Shown piece after piece: positions 6,874 to 10,134 of a stretch of DNA of 10,134 nt. This stretch comes from Planctomycetaceae bacterium. Its GTDB lineage: Bacteria; Planctomycetota; Planctomycetia; Pirellulales; Pirellulaceae. Every line of letters starts with the position of its first letter. Positions within the stretch are counted from its first letter, which is position 1. The stretch lies in the NCBI GenBank assembly GCA_003455945.1, contig DMPQ01000041.1:1-10134 (forward strand), in the 5' to 3' direction. Under the pieces are notes generated by a model. It saw only the letters and a list, made by a program, of their open reading frames with translations. It was not told the origin of the DNA and did no database searches. The position numbers were made by a program, and so were the translations under genes.

Positions 6874-7850
6874 CCGCTTCTTCGCTCCCTCGCACCGAAA
6901 CCTCGGCCGGCACCTGTCGGCATCAGCCGCGGATCGATCAGCTCCGGCGCCGACTGAACGCGGCGCTGGTCGGCAAGGCCGACGTGATGGAACAGGTGCT
7001 CGCCTGTCTGCTGGCACGAGGGCATCTGCTCTTCGAGGACCTTCCCGGCCTGGGGAAGACGACCCTCGCCAAGGCGATCTCGGATGCGATCGGCGGAGCG
7101 TTCGCGCGGATCCAATGCACGCCCGACCTGATGCCGACCGACATCACCGGCTTCAACGTCTTCGATCAGCGGACGCGCGAGTTCGAGTTCCGTCGCGGGC
7201 CGGTCTTTGCCGAAGTGCTGTTGGCCGACGAGATCAACCGAGCGACACCGCGAACGCAGAGTGCATTGTTCGAGGCGATGGCGGAACGGCAGGTGACCGT
7301 GGACGGTTCGCCGCACCCGTTGGCGCGAGGCTTCTTCGTCATCGCGACTCAGAATCCGGTCGAGAGCCACGGCGCGTTTCCGCTCCCCGAAGCGCAGCTC
7401 GATCGTTTCGCGATGAAGCTGGCGATCGGCTATCCCGACCGAGACGCCGAACTGGAACTGCTGGCGCGTCATGTCGGCGAGCGACCGCCGCTCGAACGTT
7501 CGACCGAGCCGGTGATGTCGATGGCGGAGCTCGACGAACTGCAGCAGCATGTCGAGTCGGTCGCCGTCTCGGACGCGATCAAGGGGTATCTGATCGATCT
7601 GGCCGGCGCGACGCGACGACGAGCGACGATCCGGATCGGCCTCAGTCCGCGCGGGCTCCTGATCTGGACGCGCGTCGCTCAGGCATTGGCTCATCTGCGC
7701 GGCCGCGACTTCGTCGTCCCCGAGGATGTGCAGGACACGGCACTCTCGGTGCTCGGAGTCCGACTGAGCGGCGACTTCGACGATCCTCGACGCGAGATCG
7801 ACTCGCTCCTGGCGAGCGTTCCGGTGCCGGTGCCGGGAGTACGGCGATGA
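6870..7850 (+). CDS. MoxR-family AAA+ ATPase
   Basis: This 326-aa protein is a clear MoxR AAA+ ATPase (AAA_3 family) of normal length. Walker A is at 58-65 (LPGLGKTT, Lys63), Walker B VLLADE at 116-121, sensor 1 IATQNP at 158-163, an arginine-finger-like LPEAQLDRF at 172-180 (Arg179), and sensor 2 GLSPRG with Arg261 leading into a C-terminal helical lid (about 262-326). The MoxR-typical FVIATQNPVE and NRATPRTQSALFEAM blocks are intact, so ATP hydrolysis is expected. MoxR proteins act in the cytoplasm as chaperone-like motors with DUF58/vWA partners in maturation or metal-cofactor insertion; the client here is unknown. The gene lies third in the cluster rather than first as I usually recall for MoxR-DUF58-TgpA sets. 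Start ATG overlaps a 20-codon ORF; its stop overlaps the next ATG (7847-7850). Confidence 0.95.
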   Translation: MTASSLPRTETSAGTCRHQPRIDQLRRRLNAALVGKADVMEQVLACLLARGHLLFEDLPGLGKTTLAKAISDAIGGAFARIQCTPDLMPTDITGFNVFDQRTREFEFRRGPVFAEVLLADEINRATPRTQSALFEAMAERQVTVDGSPHPLARGFFVIATQNPVESHGAFPLPEAQLDRFAMKLAIGYPDRDAELELLARHVGERPPLERSTEPVMSMAELDELQQHVESVAVSDAIKGYLIDLAGATRRRATIRIGLSPRGLLIWTRVAQALAHLRGRDFVVPEDVQDTALSVLGVRLSGDFDDPRREIDSLLASVPVPVPGVRR

Positions 7851-8413
7851 ACGAACTCCGACCTGAATCGCGATCTCAATGGCGCGGTCGATGGGATCGG
7901 TGCTGGTCGCTCGCGATCGCCGTACTGTTGCTCGGCTGTTCGAGCGGCGAGATCGAACATGCGGAGCATCACGATCCGCCGCATCGCCCCGAGCGGTTTG
8001 CCGATGCCGTCGTGCGATTGGGTGAGCTGTATCGCGAACGAAGCGGAACGGCCGATCTGCCGCTGCTCGAGCTGCCGGCGGTCGAGGAATCGCCGATCGA
8101 GACGGCGGCCGATGAGGAACACGAGGAACACGAGGAGTCACACGAGGACGAGACACCGGTCGGGCCGGCGGTCGAATCGCGCGACCTATGGGTCTGGCTC
8201 CCGACGCTCGCTGCCGAAACCGATCTGCCGGAAGAGACGTGGAATGCGATCGCGGCGATCAGTCGCGAGTGGCAGGCTCGGGAACGGGAGTTGGCGTGGG
8301 ATCGATTGGCCGACGACGACGCGACTCGGCAATGGTGGCGACAGTCGCTGATCCGTCTGGCCGACGACGCCCGCCGCTCGCTCGACAAGACCAATGCGAT
8401 CGAGGCGCAATAA
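7847..8413 (+). CDS. His/Glu-rich lipoprotein next to permease, function unknown
   Basis: This 188-aa protein has a basic start, a hydrophobic segment (21-30) and the lipobox LLLGC with Cys31, so it should be a lipoprotein. Directly after come HAEHHDPPHRP (38-48) and FADAVVRLGELYRE (51-64). A Glu/His tandem run EEHEEHEESHEDE (90-102) is encoded by 9-bp repeats at 8114-8152. The C-terminal half (112-180) is helical and Trp-rich: DLWVWLPTLAAETDLPEETW then EWQARERELAWDRL. I recall similar lipoproteins beside DUF318-type permeases in planctomycetes but no assigned function. The His clusters suggest binding of Zn, Cu or similar ions, perhaps delivering them to or accepting them from the permease 119 bp downstream. 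ATGA overlap with the MoxR stop plus GGGAG at 7835-7839, seven bases before the start, indicate coupling to MoxR. A longer frame running upstream through the MoxR gene is a shadow. Confidence 0.8.
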   Translation: MNELRPESRSQWRGRWDRCWSLAIAVLLLGCSSGEIEHAEHHDPPHRPERFADAVVRLGELYRERSGTADLPLLELPAVEESPIETAADEEHEEHEESHEDETPVGPAVESRDLWVWLPTLAAETDLPEETWNAIAAISREWQARERELAWDRLADDDATRQWWRQSLIRLADDARRSLDKTNAIEAQ

Positions 8414-8466
8414 CTCCGTGACCTCCCCAGCCCGAAGCGCCAAGCGCAGTGGCACTCCGCGACCTC
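8413..8466 (+). repeat. Repeat element: planctomycete-type core flanked by 13-bp direct repeats
   Basis: The core AGCCCGAAGCGCCAAGCG (8429-8446) closely matches a dispersed planctomycete intergenic repeat as I remember it, and shares its first 11 bases with 51-61. It contains a small stem, GCGC (8437-8440) and GCGC (8444-8447). Flanking it are ACTCCGTGACCTC (8413-8425) and ACTCCGCGACCTC (8454-8466), 12 of 13 identical, 41 bp apart. The element starts at the last base of the lipoprotein stop codon and sits in the only sizeable gap of the downstream operon. The rest of the gap to 8532 holds only the permease ribosome site. Confidence 0.55.
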
Positions 8467-8517
8467 GGTCGCACGACGACGGACGCTGACCGCACGACCC
8501 GACCGAAATGCACTCCT

Positions 8518-8523
8518 GAGGAA
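8518..8523 (+). promoter_or_regulatory. Ribosome binding site that decides the permease start
   Basis: GAGGAA lies nine bases before the ATG at 8533. It favours this start over the in-frame GTG at 8449, which lies within the repeat element and would add 28 Arg/Thr-rich residues with no homology I can see. Confidence 0.75.
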
Positions 8524-8532
8524 CCTCGAACG

Positions 8533-10101
8533 ATGATCGAAATCGCGGCGGCCGGTGCGTTGCAGCGTGTGCTCGAGGTGGTGATCCAGGCATCGCCGAC
8601 GATTCTCGTCGGGCTGATGGTCGCCGCGATCATCCGGCACCTGATGGGGCCCGATCGGACGCGTTGGCTCTTCTCGGGCCCCTACGGCATCGGCCTGCTC
8701 AAGGCGTGGCTCGTCGGTATGCTGCTGCCGGTCTGCTCGCTCGGCGTGCTGCCGGTGGTGCGCGAGATGCGACGCGCCCGAGTCAGTGCGGGATCGACCT
8801 TGACGTTCGCGCTCACCGCGCCCCTCTTCAATCCGATCTCGGTCCTCTACGGACTGACGATGGCCGATCCGGTCGTGCTGCTGAGCTTCTGTCTGGGATC
8901 GCTGCTGGTCGTCACGGTCCTCGGCTCGCTCTGGGAGCGACTGATGCCGGTCGCGGCGATGAGCGAACTCGATGCGCCGGCGACTGGCGAAGGGGAAACG
9001 ACCGTCGTGGGAACGGTGGAGGGGATTCCTCACGGCTGGCGACGGATTCTCGGCATGGCGGTCCTGTCGGCTCGCGAGTCGGTCGGACCGATGCTCGGCT
9101 ATGCCGCGGTGACGTTGGTCGGAGTCGCCGTGGCGACGGTGCTGTTGCCTCACGGCGTTCTGCAGACGCGGGCCGAACACGATGACCTTTTCGCTCCGGC
9201 CTTCATGGCGCTCGTCGCGGTCCCGCTCTACGCGGCGCCGATGACCGTCATGATGCAGCTGGCATCGATGTTCCAGCACGGCAACTCGATCGGAGCGGCA
9301 TTCAGTCTGCTGGTGCTCGGAGCCGGTCTGAATCTGGGGCTGATGATCTGGCTGCTGCGCAATCATCCGCCGGGACGGACCGCGATCTGTCTGGCATCGC
9401 TCGTGCTGCTGACGATCTCGGTCGCCTACGCGTTCGATCGCCCGCTGTACGACAGCGGAGTCGAATCGGCCGGGCACACGCATGCCTTCGACGGCTACTG
9501 CAATCCGTTCGTCGAAGGTCACACCGATCCGTGGACTCAGATCGGCAGGAATCTCTCCGATGCGATCCGTCCCGACGAGATCGTCGGCGGCATTCTGCTG
9601 GCGTGCTTCATTCTGTTCGGAGCGGTGTTGGCGATCGTCGATCGGCGCGGACGATTGGAACGGGCACTTGCGCGAGCCCCGGCCAAGTCGCGCCGCTCGT
9701 GGGATGTCGAGCTGCCGGAGTGGGTGCTCGGGAGTGTCGCGATCGTCGCGCTGATCCTGGCGAGCCTGTTCGGCTGCTATCTGTACTACCCGCCGAAACA
9801 GACGATCCTGGCCGAGATGCGGATGGTCCACGCCGAAGTCTTTTCGGCGGCCAACTCGGGCGATTGGGACACCGCGCTCTACTGGATCCCGATCTACGAC
9901 GACTGGTCGCGCAAGCTGATGGTGAGCGAGTACCTGCGAGGCAACTCGGTGAGCGAGTATCGGCGAGCCAAGTCGGAGGTGCTGCTCGAACATCTCGAGC
10001 GTCTGGAGCACGACGTCGAGGACCAGCGCTCGGCGGCGTGCCAGGCCCGAGTCCGCAAGCTGAACGCCGCCTTCCTGAGATTCCGTCGGGCGTTCGAATA
10101 A
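8533..10101 (+). CDS. DUF318/ArsP-type permease with soluble C-terminal domain
   Basis: The 522-aa product is a multi-helix permease of the PF03773 type (ArsP_1/DUF318, YraQ-like). The first half holds helices at about 14-34, 52-78, 89-110 and 112-136, with the family motif LLPVCSLGVLPV (64-75, Cys68) and LTAPLFNPISVL (94-105). The second half holds helices at about 184-205, 218-238, 254-276 and 282-300, then 349-369 and 396-418. A loop (301-345) carries GHTHAFDGYCNPF (314-326) with His315, His317 and Cys323, a candidate metal site. After the last helix, residues 419-522 form a soluble helical domain with IYDDWSRKLMVSEYLRG (454-470), absent from standard ArsP proteins. ArsP exports trivalent organoarsenicals using cysteine ligands; substrate here is unknown. 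The loop and tail look like planctomycete homologues I recall. The gene follows the His-rich lipoprotein by 119 bp and could be co-transcribed or have its own promoter. Confidence 0.88.
   Translation: MIEIAAAGALQRVLEVVIQASPTILVGLMVAAIIRHLMGPDRTRWLFSGPYGIGLLKAWLVGMLLPVCSLGVLPVVREMRRARVSAGSTLTFALTAPLFNPISVLYGLTMADPVVLLSFCLGSLLVVTVLGSLWERLMPVAAMSELDAPATGEGETTVVGTVEGIPHGWRRILGMAVLSARESVGPMLGYAAVTLVGVAVATVLLPHGVLQTRAEHDDLFAPAFMALVAVPLYAAPMTVMMQLASMFQHGNSIGAAFSLLVLGAGLNLGLMIWLLRNHPPGRTAICLASLVLLTISVAYAFDRPLYDSGVESAGHTHAFDGYCNPFVEGHTDPWTQIGRNLSDAIRPDEIVGGILLACFILFGAVLAIVDRRGRLERALARAPAKSRRSWDVELPEWVLGSVAIVALILASLFGCYLYYPPKQTILAEMRMVHAEVFSAANSGDWDTALYWIPIYDDWSRKLMVSEYLRGNSVSEYRRAKSEVLLEHLERLEHDVEDQRSAACQARVRKLNAAFLRFRRAFE
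8646..8682. repeat. 9-bp perfect inverted repeat inside the permease gene
   Basis: GGGGCCCGA (8646-8654) and TCGGGCCCC (8674-8682) are perfect reverse complements separated by 19 bases, within codons 38-50 of the permease. In RNA this would be a strong stem near the 5' end. A 9-bp match with a short loop is expected about once or twice by chance in 10 kb of such GC-rich DNA, so no function is claimed. Confidence 0.35.
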
Positions 10102-10105
10102 GAAG

Positions 10106-10134
10106 CGGGGGGACGGTCGCACCACGTGGCCCCG
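10106..10134 (+). terminator. Possible terminator stem after the permease gene, cut by window end
   Basis: CGGGG at 10106-10110 can pair with CCCCG at 10130-10134 across 19 bases. Within the loop is the palindrome CCACGTGG (10122-10129). It begins five bases after the TAA at 10099-10101. The window ends here, so a following T-tract cannot be seen. Confidence 0.25.

Noticed and set aside
6833..7846. Upstream extension of the His-rich lipoprotein frame through the MoxR gene
   Set aside because: The extension is a shadow of MoxR. The real start at 7847 has GGGAG seven bases upstream, an ATGA junction and a signal peptide directly after it.
2737..8156. Other long minus-strand open frames (for example 2737-4296, 4097-5743 and 6162-8156)
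   Set aside because: They lie opposite DUF58, transglutaminase-like, MoxR and lipoprotein genes, read as low-complexity Arg/Ser/Asp sequence and show no recognisable motif.
8449..8532. GTG start for the permease at 8449
   Set aside because: It lies in the repeat element, adds 28 Arg/Thr-rich residues and lacks a ribosome site, while GAGGAA precedes the ATG at 8533.
7969..10125. Minus-strand open frame of 718 codons across the permease gene
   Set aside because: Its translation is Arg/Gln/His-rich with no domain, no membrane pattern and no ribosome site. It mirrors the codons of a well-recognised permease. Long antisense frames are expected where stop codons are rare.

Overview
The window looks like chromosomal DNA from a GC-rich planctomycete (phylum Planctomycetota). 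The signs are a DUF1559 protein with a pseudopilin-type N-terminus followed by a small carboxypeptidase-regulatory-like lipoprotein, a DUF58 / transglutaminase-like / MoxR cluster with planctomycete-style sequence, and short intergenic elements resembling the dispersed 'AGCCCGAAGCGCAAGCG' repeats I remember from that phylum. All supported genes are on the + strand. No RNA genes, insertion sequences or CRISPR arrays were seen.

Layout. Bases 1-324 are non-coding and hold a 17-bp direct repeat, one repeat-like element, a small hairpin and a weak promoter candidate. Bases 325-1763 are a two-gene unit: the DUF1559 protein and a lipoprotein, joined by an ATGA overlap. After a 189-bp gap comes a small exported Cys/His-rich protein (1953-2471). 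After a further 217-bp gap comes a tightly packed run: DUF58 membrane protein (2689-4107), a large membrane-bound transglutaminase-like protein (4094-6814, GTG start), a possible 20-codon bridging ORF (6811-6873), a MoxR AAA+ ATPase (6870-7850) and a His/Glu-rich lipoprotein (7847-8413). A 119-bp gap with a repeat element separates this run from a DUF318/ArsP-type permease with a soluble C-terminal domain (8533-10101). A possible terminator stem is cut by the window end.

How the genes may work together. MoxR ATPases with DUF58 partners are generally thought to act as chaperones for maturation or metal insertion of client proteins, often with a TgpA-like transglutaminase partner. Here the module lies in one co-directional run with a His-rich lipoprotein, translationally coupled to MoxR, and a permease of a family that includes organoarsenical exporters. 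A Cys/His-rich exported protein lies just upstream. The transglutaminase-like protein has Asp where the catalytic Cys is expected, and the DUF58 protein lacks the usual metal-binding Asp, so the module may be structural rather than enzymatic. My inference, not proof, is an envelope system for metal or metalloid handling in which MoxR/DUF58/transglutaminase-like proteins assemble or service a permease-lipoprotein pair. At DNA level, CGATCG is strikingly common throughout, in several codon phases and between genes.
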